Source: Dryocosmus kuriphilus (lineage: Eukaryota; Arthropoda; Insecta; Hymenoptera; Cynipidae). Taken from it: 64,000 nt of DNA. The notes below the pieces were generated by a model. It saw only the letters and a list, made by a program, of their open reading frames with translations. It searched no databases and was not told the DNA's origin. This document shows positions 46,137 through 59,060 of this stretch, piece after piece. The position numbers were made by a program, and so were the translations under genes. The stretch spans positions 133,085,230 through 133,149,229 of the forward strand of contig CM076194.1 in the NCBI GenBank assembly GCA_038277395.1. The letters run 5' to 3'. Every line of letters starts with the position of its first letter. Position 1 is the stretch's first letter.

Positions 46137-49100
46137 CACAAACTGAAAAAGTCGCCTCTCGTCCATCGCTTTTTCTCAGTTGTCAGTACCACAGTCTCGA
46201 TGTTCATGCAGAACTCGCATTTCTTTGGCATCTTTAAAGGATAATCTCGTGATTAAAATTATTCCTGAAATTTAACCGAAGACCTGGCTTTCTCAGAGCT
46301 GACTGAAAAATGCTCACGTTATTTTTCCTACAAGAGTTGAGGCGAATTCCGATCAACCTAGAAAAAAAGGAAACGATCCTCGATAAAAAGGAAATAATCC
46401 TCCATAAAAATAAGGAAAAGCGCGATTTGTTCTTCATTTTGGTGTCATACCGATCCTTCTTCAATGTCAGTCCGTTCACCTGCAATTAGCAAAGTCTGAT
46501 GACAATCAGAAAAGCTGACGATCTTCGTTGGAACACTCCATCCTCAAAGAAAAGTTGCGTCGCGTCCAAGACTGTCCAATCGTAAAGAAGAGAGAAAGAT
46601 GAAAAAGTTGTAAAGTCTACGTAAGTTATTTACACTACGCACGTCCAGAGTGTGTCGTCCAGTTTTAAAATGTGCGTAACTACAAAGTTGATTCAGGACT
46701 CTGCTTTCGAGATATTTCCCGTAAAAAAACATATTTTAGCGAGCAAAAATTAGGTTTCTTGTAAAGTAACCGCGAGAGTACGATTCGTCATATCATTGAA
46801 AATGCTAAACGGGGTTAATATATTTATCTTAGTTGTAACCTTAGTTCAAGGTTTCCGGAACAGTTGCTTTTTCAGTAATGTTTTAGTTTTTTTGAAAATA
46901 AACTTTAAATAATTTTAGAATTTTCGGAATATTCTGGAGACGTAAATGTGAGAAAAGTGGATTCCTGTGAAATATGTAAAATTGCATCAGTTTTTAGATT
47001 AGTTGTTGTTTAGACTCGAAAAGTGGTTAAGGTTGAATATTAAGTTTGGTTTTTTATTTACATTTTCACGTTCACGTCTCTACGATTGCATATCACGTGT
47101 TTCAAATCAACTGATATTAGTTCCATCTGAATTTTTAGACGTTTTAAAAATCTCGTTCAGCACAAAAGATATTACTTCGGCGAGAATCAATCTTTGATAA
47201 TATTGAGCTCTTCCTTGCTTTTCCATTTTTTTCTTTGTTTCTCTTACCGACTTCGCTAGGAAGGAATTTGCTGCTCGTATAAATTGCATTAATGATAATA
47301 TTCAATTTAAATATATGAAACGAGCCATGAATCGGTAGCGAGGCGAGGAAAAAGAAAAAATGAAAGAAAAGGAAGATGGACAGATCTAGCACTCAAGGTT
47401 GAATGCAGTGAGAGAAAAGTGTAACTACGACTGATGTATTCGAGAGTTACTTGAAGATCGCATACGGCAACGATCGAGAGGATGCTCTCGCATACGGCAA
47501 CGATCGAGAGGATGCTTTTGTGTCCAAAATTCTTGTATATCGTGTAGAGTATAACAAATTTTATGAATTTTAACACTAGCTTTTAACGCAACGTTAATAA
47601 TGATTAATAATAATAGGAACACTCACCGTAACACTCACCGCAACAGGTTTTGTATTAAAAAGGAAGTCAGGCTAGATTTCTTAATAGTTATTCAAGGTTT
47701 TTGTCGATTCAAGACGACCCGAAAATACTGTGCAGGATCGCGATATTTCGCTTTTACATTTTGTTCGTTCGTTTAATATGATATGATATGTGTTATGATT
47801 CTTATTAATGTAATTATTAGTAACTTCGCTATCACACTATCGCCCTTCGGATAAATGCCCGCAAGTTCAAAACTTGTCTCAGTTTAGGGTTTTGAAGAGA
47901 AAATATGATTCCGAAAATGCGAATTTCTTCGAGAATATTCAAGATCAATCTTGTTTCTGAGAATTTATGAGAGTATAATCATTTTTTATTTAAAAAATAT
48001 GAGAATTGTATTTTTTCTGTAAATATTAGTGTCTATTCACGGGAATATTCCTCGAAATATTTCCTAAATACTAATTCGCGAAAATTTTAGAACTCGCTGG
48101 TGATTAATAAAGAATAAGAAAAAGAAATTCAAAAGAAATCATTTCGATGGCGATTTCGGAAGTTGAAGAGAATTTCAATTTGAAATTTACTATATATATA
48201 CTATTCGATTTCAAAAACTATAAATTCCAACTCTTTTTAAATTTTAAGCAAAATAGTAGAAGCGATATAGCTGAACGTGTCACAAATGTTTAAGAAAGCA
48301 TGAAACTTGGTGTGCCTGTTCCTTATGCCAAAAATAAAAGTTTCAGGATCAAGAACCAAAAACTTTTTTAACATTTTTTTTAAGGACACAATTTTTTTTG
48401 AAAGTTTTGTATTTTCTAAAATAGTGAAGATAATTAACTTGTAGAAAGTTGAAAATTAACGAACTGACTTTTTCTGAAAATCAAACATTTTGGTTCTTTT
48501 CAAAAATATTGAAGATGCAGAAAAAAGTCCAAAAGAGAAATGGTTACTTTCGAAAAGTTCTACGAAAATTTCCTCTTCCATTTTTTAATATTTGTCACTG
48601 AAAATTTTTTGAAAAACAATGTATATTTTTGGAAATACTTAAAAAACCGTAAAAAATGTCGAAGCATGAAACAGGAAGTTTTAATAAAACTCTTCGAAAG
48701 GAACCATTTTGCTTTTGGTCTTTTCCGTATCTTAGATATTTAAAACAAAATTTGATTTTCAGAAAAATGTTCAGCATTTTGATAATTTTTCAGCTTTTTA
48801 CTCATTTTTTCTGTTTTTGAAACAAGAAGCAACTCTCCGTCAAAATCAAAAAGTTAAATATCTAAATTATTTTGGAAAATACGAGATTAAAAAAATGCTT
48901 GTATGTTTTTATAAAGAAAAAATTTTGATAAAATTGTTGACAACCGATCCTAAAATTTTGTTCACAAAGAGAAAGAACACAGCAAGTTTCATGATTTCTG
49001 AACAATTTAAGCCATAGTTGGACAATTTTCGTTGAGCCGCTGCTACTAGAAAGGCAACTCGATAGTGAAAAATTGAAATTGCTTAGGGAATTTGACAAGT

Positions 49101-52100
49101 AATTTAAAACTAACAGATTTGGGAAATCGTTTGGCTCGTAATCAGTCGGCACGAGTTTAACGGTGGCAATCAGCGTGAGCAATAATGAGGGGGTATTCTG
49201 TGGATAATATTAGCGCATTATTCAAATTCCTGTGCGTTGTATTGCACAATGACAAGTGTAAGTTTTCTGCTTTTTTCTTTAGTTTTTATATTCCATTAAG
49301 ATATCGTAGTATTATGTCCCATTGTTGTTGCTGCACAGTGATTCAGAGTTAGATGTTAGCTATTGCGTTTTATTCTCGAATGATACTGCTCAATTAAGTA
49401 ATTAATGATAAATGATTTCGATGGGGTTTACTCAGCATACTATGTCAACTTAGTGCCTCAAACTATCGTCTTTTGAAGGGGCAAAATAAGAGTCGAGCGA
49501 CCTTACCGGCTCTGCGAGTAAAAATGCAGGAATAATCAAGTTTATAGTTAACTTGTCAAGTCTTCTATTTTTAATCGCCCTGCCGTTCTTGTAACGCAAC
49601 TCGTATGGCACAGTGATATTTATTCTACTCTACTCTTAACAAATAGATATCAGCGTTGATGTAATGCGGTAAGTAGTTAGGAAAATTTGCAAAAATATTG
49701 CGCAAAAAATGATAAAAGGCTTTGATTAACAAAAAAGCTGGCGATCGATTAATATATTTTTGTTGACGAATTATATAAGAAGCCAAAAAAAATTGTTAAA
49801 CAACAACGCTTGTTTCTCTTGTTCTGTTTTTTATATTCATACCATTGTGCCATACGTTTCCCGTTCATTTACGTCAATATATCGATTAGCACACTACTCC
49901 TTAAATCGAATTTTATAGTTACCATGTCATACCAGTCAGTACTTTTTTTCTTATTACGATTTGACCTTCCAACTTAAAGGGCGATATAAAAATACCACAC
50001 AACATATTTGGGATTCGAAGCATTATATTTAAACTGAAATCTTCTATTGTGCTAAGACCCCATGTCTTCGCACACTGAGGAAGAAAATATTTCAGGGACT
50101 TCTCTGATCTGCCATGGAAATCGAAGCCTTCAATTTCTCTCTTAAGAAACCTAAATCATTAAACCGAAGTTTCAAAGTGCACTTGTACCTTCATCTTCTC
50201 ATGAACGAAAATTACCAAGAAACTTAAACTTTATATTTTTGTCGGAGTTTATTCTTTTTTCCTATTTTGATCGAACTGAAAGAAACTCCTGGATTGCGCA
50301 ATTTGGAACCTATTTTAAATTTATCAGTTAGAAAAACAAATTTTCTGCGCACAAATCTGGTTTCCAGTTAATACCTTCCGGTGCTTTTCCTCCACCAGGT
50401 TTTTCGATTTTGATAAAAAAAAAACATCTGTCCAGTTTTTGATTAAAATCACCTCAAGGAGTTTAAAATATCTCTTTTTGTTTTAAGAGAATCCAAGTGC
50501 CAATAATAGCAAAAATAACCATACAATTTTATTATACATATATCTGCTATATCTAGAACATACTACATACACATACATATAGTACATGGATAATATACAT
50601 GCATATAGTACAATATTCATTCGATAGAAGTGTATGTATTGTATCTCACTATGAGAATTTTTCGGGCGAGGGCTTAGTTCACGAAAAGCCAAAATTTCAT
50701 TAACCGATCGCGTTGCGAATTACATTCTGTCTTTCTAAATAAAACTCTGAATTTCTGATATGAAAATATAGTTTTGAGATTTAAATTTTGCGCTTTAAAA
50801 TTGAGGATTAAAACGTTTAAATTTCTGCTTCGAATAAAGTCGGAAAAAGTCTTCTAATTTCTATCTCGCGCCGAAATAGCCTTAGGAGTTGAGACTATTT
50901 TTAAGTGTGGTAAGATTTTTAATGCGCGAAATTTAAATTGTCGAAATTATCACTTCAGGATTGCAACATCGCGACGGTGTGCAATAATATCGTTTGCTTT
51001 TTTTAATTTAAAAAATAATCCATAGGCCTGAGTAATTTAAATTCTGAAGCAAACAGATTTCTCTAAAACATGACGAGTTTTATATTCCTAAGACTGAGAA
51101 ATTCAGAGCTTTTGTAGAATGATTCTTTTTAAGTAGTGAATTCTGATTTAATTCTTCGTCCCTTCGTAACGTCCCGGGTTTCTTTTTTCTTCCAAGCTTT
51201 TTGTGGAAAGAGAAGGGAATCGAAATATGAGTAAAAAAAGTTGGTGTTGATTTGGGGAAGAAGAAGAAAAGGGCAGACGAAATATGCATGCTCGTTGTTG
51301 TAATATTACAATTTTGACTGTGATGCTACATTTCATAATACATTACGTGCGTATATACGACGTTTGCATTTTTTGTGCCGTGACACTAATTTGATAATCC
51401 CTGATTCCCTCGCCGCTCATGTGATACAAACTCTCACCACTCTTCTCCCAATGTATATTTTTCTTCTGTTTTACTCTACACATTGTACGATAAAATTGCG
51501 AATTATAGTAATTTTTTTAATCGGCCGCCACGTCGAAAACAGAGCTGGAAGATAAATATTGTCATTGCTACAAATTATAAACTATTTTTTTATTTCCTAG
51601 CTTGTTGATAAAGCTTGCCAATTTTTGTTTACGTAGTAATATGTTGTTAAATATTTAACATATTTATTAATTTTATTTCTGGCTCTGATTGCAAAAACTT
51701 ACCTCTGTCGCGTTGTTCTCTTTGGTTAAGATTTTTCCCGATAGTTGTATTTTCAATTGACCTACTCCGAAAACAACATTTATTTAGGTATTTGAGTTTG
51801 AAAATGTTAAATTTGTTTTTAGTAAGTTAAGCTAGGGAATAATCCCAGTCGTTAAATTATACTTTATTAAATCGCGGACATTCTGCAAAAAGAAAAGTGA
51901 AATCAAGAAAGGGCAGAGCCTAGAGAAAGTCGCGTGGTTTTTGTATCAATACCCCGTATCAAATGGCACTCGCGAAGGGAAAAGAATGAATTGTTCTAAT
52001 TTAATCATATTAAATAAAAATAACGAAATCCGTAGGCCATTATGAAGACGCGGATCGACGATTATTATTTTATAAGAGCGTTTAATATTTAGATGACTGT

Positions 52101-54942
52101 GAGCGTGACAAAAGAGGCTTGAAGCGAATTCCTCAAGGCGGCGATTGGATTAAAAGGAAATAAGGATTAAGGCGAGCGTGGCGATGCGTTAAACAAGGTA
52201 TATCGTAAAAATATACCCATGACTCTTTCATTGATGACGACTGTATTGCTCCCCTTGACAAAGGCTCGTTTATCCATATATAGTTGTATTTGCAATTTAT
52301 TATCTATATATTATTATATTCATTAAAGTAAACAAAAAGAAAGGATTATATATTTAGTAAAGGAAGGAACGTCAGAAATTAATAATTGTAAGCCCTCTCG
52401 GGAAAGTTCTTTTTGTTCTCTCTTATACGCTTGACTATTTGTAATTAAGTAATATGTGGCATGATTATCATAGTCGACAAAATTATAGTCTACGTTTGGA
52501 GGTTTTTCCCCCCAAAAAAACATTGTCAATGTTGTTAGAATTAGAGGTTATGGCCGTGGCCTTACGAATTTGTGACACGAAATTTAAATTGTAAGAAGTA
52601 AATGATGAAAAGAAAGTCGACTGTGTTAAAGAATCGTGTATTCCACGTAACCACTCGTATGAATGATTATTATTGTTACCCGATAGATTACGTCAACCTC
52701 TATGTTCCTCCCTTTACTCGTTTTGTTTTTATTATTGGAAAACTTGCATATTTCGAGAAAGCAGAAAAAAAAACCGCAAAAAAAGAGTGAATCGACGAAG
52801 TTAATGGTTAGAATTACGACGATACGGATGGTTATAATGTTTACGATAAAAAGATGATGAGGAAGAGGGGAGGGGGGATATGTATAATATGTTTTTAAGC
52901 AAGGCAACAATTTACATTTACATTTACGGTGTAACGAGTAAAAATTGTGGGTTGTGCATAAAGATACGTATGTTTGTGCTTTGGCTAGAGCCTATCGAGA
53001 ATGACTCAGAAAATATGTGAGAAGAAGTCCAAACATTCAAACTCAAATCCTTATTTCTTATTTTTCTTGCCGTCGAGTTGCGAAAAATGACTAAGCTTTC
53101 CGAGTCGAGTTAGAATACAAGTAAATAAGAAACAATGACACGCTTGATAACCGTAAAAAATGTAATCGAGCGTGCTAATTCTACTTGCACTTCCTTCCCA
53201 GATGGGCCATCGTGAAATCTCTATTGAGATTGCTAAACACCAAAGAAAAATATTTTGATACTCGCTAATATAATTGCTTAGCTTCGTTGAAGAAAAGGAT
53301 AAAGCTATTATATTGGATTAGTTAAGTATCCAAACCTGGATATCGAAATTATTTTGTAATTTATAGAGGAAATTTTGTTTAGAGTCCTTTTTGAATTTGA
53401 AGAAAGTACTTTGTTAGGGCAAGTCTTCGCATTAACAATTTATTTAAGGGAAGATGGCAAACTTAGAAGTCACGAATTCCCATGTACTATTTTTTTGCCT
53501 TCTAAAGTTTAAGAATAAGAATGCATAAAAAACACATGTGAAGGTCGGTAATTATGATGTCATTGTTTGACATTTGACCTTAAGAAACGGCTCGACGGTG
53601 AGATAAATCGAAAACTAGTCTCCGCTTAGGCGTATGAAAAAAAAGAAAAGTAGAAAAAAAAAGCAAAAACGCTTGAGATGAAATTGCTCTGTTTCTCGTT
53701 CTCGAATAATGGCGTAATTGAGTGGCTCTGAGACTAAACCGAACTTTAAAAATTCCAAAGTTGAGCTGAGTAGTGTTGAGCGTTGACGAATATGAATTGT
53801 AAGTTTTGCTCTGAAAGAGAAAACCCAAGTGTCTCGACTTCTCGATTGCTTTTCTGGAATCACATCTTAAGCCGTCCAATTTCTGATAATAGAATTGGCT
53901 GCGAACGATGAGATTTACAATTATTTATTCAAATGACTTGCCAAGTTCAATGCACAGTATATAACGAGAGATAGATTCGATTACGGATTAACGAACGAGA
54001 CGTATATAGACATTGATGTATATATCTTAAGTTTGTATTATAACTCCCCACTTAATTTGTATGAAATGGAAGTATCATTAAAATGATGATGAAAATAAAG
54101 TTATCGTATTTTTAATCTCCTTTATACTGGAAAAAATATTCTGGAAATTTTTCCAATTAAATTTTTATATAATTCAAAAGTAAACCATAAACTGTAAAAA
54201 AAATATTTTATGATTTTTTGTATAAAATGAAATAATAAATAGCGACGGGTTATTAACTTCTACTGAATTCAGATGTACATTTGTTTCTGAATTCTTTGAG
54301 ATTGAGTTGTTTTGGTATAATTTTTAAGGCGTTAAAAGAGAGGACGAGTTTTTAACCAGCCATTTTTTACCACAAGCTGTCGATATCAATGATACTTTTG
54401 AAAATATCGAATATTCCATTTTTCAACCAAACTACTAGAGCTAAGACAAAAAGTTAAAAAGCAAAGTTGCTCGTCACAAACAGAGCTATAAAACTGATTT
54501 AGACTGTTTTCTGACAAGACGCGTAGACTTTGTTTTAATTGTGATCCCGTTGCTTGTGCCTGCTTCTACTAAAGATATTAAAGCAAAGATGTTTTATAAT
54601 TGTATACGTATAAAACGTAATATACGTATCAAACCTCGAGATGAGTGACGCGTCACAACCCATCCTTGCTTGCAAGTAAAAGCGGTTTAATATGATCAGT
54701 TAGCGCGTGCGCACTGAAGAGCCGGTCGATTGCCATATACCATGTCAGTTTGCATTTCGTCTGCTTGATTCTTGTTGTCTTCAGCGGAGATTCTGTCTTC
54801 AATAAACGCAAAAAATAAAGAGTTAAGTTGTTAATAAAAAATCAGTTTTACATGCTATAACGCCTGGCATATATGCAGTACGCGAAGCATATTGTTTAAG
54901 TGCCTTTAGTCGGAAAAAATTTAGTTCTAAAACAACATAAGG
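46137..54942 (+). other. ELL 3' UTR and intergenic DNA, no further coding recognised
   Basis: About 8.8 kb without a convincing exon. AATAAA hexamers occur at 46897-46902 (about 760 nt past the stop) and at 54094-54099 ('gaaaataaagttatcg'), so the 3' UTR could be short or very long. A 30 bp tandem duplication lies at 47459-47516 and TA/CA-rich simple sequence at 50530-50625. Short frames on both strands look like chance. Confidence 0.4.
47459..47516 (+). repeat. Two-copy 30 bp tandem duplication
   Basis: 'cgcatacggcaacgatcgag' plus 'aggatgct' occurs twice, starting at 47459 and 47489, with no mismatch over 28 bp. Recent duplication in non-coding DNA. Confidence 0.9.
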
Positions 54943-54966
54943 ATGTCGACTAATCCTGAAAGCGAG
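54943..54966 (+). CDS. Possible first coding exon of an unknown gene (8 codons)
   Basis: 'aaggATG' followed by eight codons (MSTNPESE) runs directly into 'gtaagatatc', a strong donor. The upstream 200 bp reads like a 5' UTR, with no nearby in-frame start. The partner exon is not identified; the Gypsy element starts about 290 bp downstream and would lie in the first intron. A short ATG plus GT could be coincidence, so this is tentative. Confidence 0.3.
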
Positions 54967-55255
54967 GTAAGATATCTTAGAAATGTCTGCATTAGATCAA
55001 AACATCTTTATGTCGAGGAACTTTCAAAACGTATTATTTGCAATTTTATCGACGAAAGAAGTTTCTTGTTTGACATAAACTATATATATTTCTAATGTAT
55101 ATGTTTAGCCATTCCTGGAATCTTTTCTTATCCAGGTGATCTTTTATCACGACTTATTTTATTGCTTACGCATGTTCCGAAGATCTTGCCTTCCTTTGAA
55201 CCCAAATTCAATTTCCAAATTCTCTCAAAAAGAAAAAACAACCGTCGACTGCTTC

Positions 55256-55959
55256 GGCTATTATTCCCGTTGTTACGTCGGCAATTTATCACATATGGCC
55301 AACGCGATCGCGAATATTCAAATTTAATTTAAGGTTAATTTGAGTCCTGGTAATCCGGGATCGCTGCTGCAACCGGCCGTTGAAACGTCCTCCTGAAATA
55401 ACTGGAGTGGTAGCGAAATGAAAAAAAAAAACACTTAACACAGTCGCGATTGATATATGTATAATTTTATTAAAAGAGCCTTTAGAATTGAGTTTAAGAG
55501 TCACGCACTGACAATTTATGAATCGCACAATGAATATTGAAACGCGTCCGAAACGGGAGATTTTAATTACAATTTTGAGCTTGAGAGAAGTTGACGATTC
55601 GAAAGTCGACGGAGATCTAGCTCTGAACGCGGTCTTCGCTGCTGCCGTTCCGCAGCATCGCTGGGCCAGGTCGCGCTGAGGGCGGTGAAACACCCCAGCT
55701 TAGCCAATCGCAATTCCTGAAAAGCATCCCTTGTAGAGTTTTCCTTTCCCAGCGCGAGGGACTCGCGAGTCGCAAGTCACGCGCTATGAGTCCCCAGATT
55801 GTGGGAAAGTCGTTCGACGACAGTTTCCCCGATTCGAGGTACTCGAGTCGTTCGAAGAGCATGCGTTCCGGCAATTTAAGTGGTTGTCGTAACTCGTGTA
55901 CTAAATTTTCGGAAAACCTATAAAATTCAAGGACCAACCTCTGAAGCACTCTAGGGGCT
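55256..55959 (-). repeat. Gypsy 3' LTR
   Basis: Matches 62361-63120 through 'aatccgggatcgctgctgca', 'gagtttaagagtcacgcac', 'gagcttgagagaagttgac' and 'aacctctgaagcac'. Its inner edge begins at 'agcccct' (minus strand) directly after integrase sequence. The TGT start seen in the other LTR and any polypurine tract are missing, so a deletion ends here. The outer edge is approximate. Confidence 0.82.
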
Positions 55960-56768
55960 CGCTCAATTTTGAAAATTTTGCAAAATGTTTTCATGAGGTT
56001 GCTTGTAAAATTGGTTCCTTGATCGGTATGGATTACACGAGGACAACCATATCGTGAAATAAATTGCTCTGCCAGGACTGTGGAAATAGTGGTTCCGTCT
56101 ATTTGGGGTATAGGTATAGCATCAGCATATTTTGAGAAATTGTCCTGAATCGTTAGGATATATTTATTTCCACGCGGGGTAACGGGTAGGGGTCCTACTA
56201 CGTCCATTTGAATTCTTTCGAAGGGTTGCGCGGGAATGTCAGTAATCTGTATCGGTTGACGATTTTTATCTCTCACCAATTTATTTTCCTGACATTTCCT
56301 ACAGAATTTGATATATTTTTGAACATCGGTTTTGAGATTATTCCAAAAATAATCACTTCGTATTTTCCACTATGTCTTCGACACACCTTTGTGGCCTCCC
56401 ACGGTGGATTCATGGGCTTCCTTAATTATTTTCTCGCGATCGGATTTTTCGGGAAAAATAATTTCTCCTGAGCAAATGAAGGCGCAAAGTCCGTTTCCAG
56501 CGAAATGTTGTTGGATTACCTGTTCAATTGAGGACCATGACAAATCATCCAACCCGTTTCCTACCTTTGAAAATTGTACGCATTCGACCCTGAGAGGGAT
56601 CATTGCCTTTTTTAATGGCATTATTCCACGCGAAAGAGTGTTGAGATAAGGGCGGTCACCACCCTTAGTTTTTACAACGACTTTGAAGTCATAACGACCA
56701 TTGTGTACAAAAACAATTGTTTGTCCCAATTGCGGATTTCGTGCTTTTAAACTATCGACACTAATCAT
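55960..56768 (-). pseudogene. Gypsy integrase, truncated before the catalytic Glu
   Basis: Integrase inserts the element cDNA into host DNA. The zinc-binding HHCC domain is present ('HESTVGGH', then 'CRKC' after an in-frame TAG at 56372-56370). The catalytic core keeps the first Asp ('IQMDVVGPLP') and second Asp ('HTDQGTNF') but stops about 20 residues later at LTR sequence, so the third acidic residue and the whole C-terminus are gone. The frame at 55617-56279 continues into the LTR and its last 110 codons are LTR translation, not protein. About 110 residues upstream of the HHCC belong to the linker. Confidence 0.88.
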
Positions 56769-57778
56769 ATTTGCTCTAATAAATCTTCGTTAACTTGTGA
56801 ATCTAAACTGAAATCACTCGAAATGAAATTGGCGATGTGTCCTTTTCCCAGAAGCAGTTTATCTTTACTGTATTTTAAGCATGATTCTACGACTACAAGC
56901 ACCAGGGAAATTTCATGCTTTATCTCGCTTTCGCGCACCTCCGTTTCCATCCCTTTCTTTTCAAATGACTTGTACTCCCTTGAGCCCGGTGGTCCCCCCT
57001 CCGCAACCGTTCCGCTCGTACCTCGAGCATCTCCGGCACTCTCACCCCTCTCCCCACTCGAGGTTTGCAGCGGACCTAGTGCCTGACCTGCGTATCGTAA
57101 CTGGGTTCCCTGAATTATGCTACCAGGGGTTGTCCTCGAAGCTGCGAAAAGGTCATCGCGCCCCGAGGCTCTCACTAGGTCAGTCGACACAACCCCTATA
57201 TTGTAGTTCAGTTTTTCATCAATTAACTGTTCATTACTATCTCTATTATTTATATTACTATCTCCGGGGTTCAAGTGCCTCTTCCCCACAGTTCGTGCGC
57301 CATTCTTGGTGATGGGGCAGTTCACAGATACGGGGTCCCTAGTATCTCCCAGCGGCGCCCTTGGTCTAGTTACTTTGGTACGCCGTACCTGGGGAAAGTA
57401 CTCTTCTTCTTCCTCGGGAGCAGTATCATAATTTTCCGAGTCCGGCTCCTCATCGGAACTCATTATTTTCTCGGTTGTATCGAGGATACCGCGGCTCAAA
57501 AAGATGTACTTTACTAAGTTTTCTAATTTTTCTGGATTATTAAGGTCTTCATCTCCAAGAACACTCCCGAATTGCGTCCTCTCAGCGTTCTGCCTGGTAC
57601 CTGTCAAAACGCCAGAGGAGTGAAGGCGGGAAGTCTCACTGCCTTTATTTTCAATATCACAAGGGTTTCGGGAGAGCGCGTCAGCGTTCGCATTCGCTTT
57701 TCCCGGCTTGTGCGCAATATCGTAATCATACTCACTTAATTTGATTTTCCAGCGACCCAAGCGAGAAGTGGGGTCCTT
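56765..57778 (-). pseudogene. Gypsy RNase H end plus long linker
   Basis: Starts with the conserved end of the RNase H region ('DPTSRLGRWKIKL', 'HKPGKANANADALSR'). About 280 residues follow that are rich in Glu, Asp, Ser and Gly with no known domain, including 'DTAPEEEEEYFPQ'. The frame closes with TGA overlapping the ATG of the next frame (ATGA at 56768-56765). Whether that overlap is an authentic frame change or an indel cannot be told from one copy. Confidence 0.75.
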
Positions 57779-57781
57779 TAA

Positions 57782-58203
57782 GGGAACGTCCATAAACCAC
57801 GTAGCTCCATTTTGAATGTATTTTATACCCCCCTAGGTTCATGAAGTCTACCGTAGCTTTTGTCATAAATTGACCCTCCCTCCCCCCAATTGGCACGTGG
57901 TTTTTTGAGTGCTTTTAGATTTACTAGGTATGATTATCAATAAATAATTTAATACAAATAAATAATTTCTATATTTCACGTATCAAATGAAATATAATGT
58001 CTATCATTATACATATCAAATAAATGAATAATAAACTGAATAATAAAAATTACGTCGCTTTAATTTTAAAAGTCATAGGGGGTGTAAGGGCTACGTGGCC
58101 TGCACTCAGTAGCCCCCTCCACCAATGTAGCCTCTAGGTAGCTTTTGGCCCCCCCCCCCCCCCCGTAGGTACTAGATGAGCCACGTGGTTTATGAACGTT
58201 CCC
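57782..58203. mobile_element. PIF/Harbinger-like MITE, 422 bp, inserted in Gypsy pol
   Basis: Ends 'gggaacgtccataaaccacg' and 'cgtggtttatgaacgttccc' are inverted repeats. TAA duplications lie at 57779-57781 and 58204-58206. A tract of 16 C (58149-58164) lies 39 bp from the right end. With the MITE and one duplication disregarded, the RNase H frame is continuous across the site at the position expected for Ty3 elements, which confirms both boundaries. No coding capacity. Confidence 0.9.
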
Positions 58204-58206
58204 TAA

Positions 58207-58572
58207 ATTGTGTAGCCAAACAAGGGGACGGTGATCTGTAACCAGCAAAAATTTTCTGCCATAAAGATATGGGCGAAAATGCTGGACAGCGAAGACAAGT
58301 GCGAGAAGTTCTTTCTCGGTTGTAAAATACCTGGTTTCTGCATCGTTTAAGGCACGAGATGCGTAAGCGATAGGCAAATCCTGTCCAATTTCGCCTTGGC
58401 TCCAAATAGCCCCTAATGCATAATCAGATGCGTCCGTCGTGACGATAAACGGTTTTGGGAAATCAGGGTATTGGAGAAGGGGTTCAGAGCATATATTATC
58501 GCGAAGTGTCTCGAAGGCTGTTTGTTGGGTTTCTGTCCATTTAAATGGCACGCCCAATTTTAGAAATGACAT
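58207..58572 (-). pseudogene. Gypsy RNase H domain, 5' part
   Basis: RNase H removes the RNA strand of the cDNA hybrid. Visible: 'PFKWTETQQTAFETL', 'TTDASDYALGAI' (a catalytic Asp), 'SRALNDAETRYFTTEKE' (a catalytic Glu) and 'TDHRPLVWLHN', where the MITE interrupts. Upstream the frame lacks the usual 50-60 residue connection from RT, another internal deletion. Translation past 58206 to 58066 is MITE sequence. Confidence 0.88.
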
Positions 58573-59060
58573 GACCCAGATAAGTTATATGTTTTTTGAG
58601 AAAGTGACATTTTTCGGGTTGACGGACCAATCCGGACTCCTTTATCCGACCTAAAAGGGCTCTAAGTTTATGCGCATGATTTTCTATAGATTTTCCATAA
58701 GCGACAATGTCGTCCATGTATACAAAGAGTTCAATACCTTGAAGGCCAGACAGGACACGGTCCATCAGCCCCTGAAAAGTGGCTGGAGCTGTTTTAAACC
58801 CAAATGGTAAGCGCGTAAATTCCAGGTGATTAAAAGGGGTGGAAAAAGCACTTTTGGCTCGCGATTCTGGTTCCAATGGAATTTGATGAAATCCAGAGGC
58901 CAAATCTAGGACGGAAAAATACTTCGCTCCACCTAATTGGTCGAGAATATCCGTAATATTCGGAAGGGGGTAAGCATCTCCCATCGTTTTCTCATTCAAT
59001 GCACGATATTCAGTGACCATTCTCCAGCGTTTGTTTCCTTGTGCATCGGGTTTTTTGGAT
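58541..59060 (-). pseudogene. Gypsy reverse transcriptase, partly deleted
   Basis: Reads 'VTEYRALNEKT', 'YPLPNITDILDQLGGAKYFS', 'DLASGFHQI', 'LPFGFKTAPATFQ', the catalytic 'YMDD' (58720-58709) and 'PEKCHFLKK...YLGHVIS'. The first codons ('KKPDAQGNKRWR') lie in a different frame from the protease; a 1 nt change in an A6 run near 59049-59055 separates them. The N-terminal fingers region (about 80-100 residues between protease and 'KKPDAQ') is missing. After 'GHVIS' the sequence is cut short. Confidence 0.9.

Noticed and set aside
55617..55958. C-terminal part of the integrase frame as genuine protein
   Set aside because: The same nucleotides are found in the other LTR (62700-63115), so this stretch is LTR sequence read in frame by chance.
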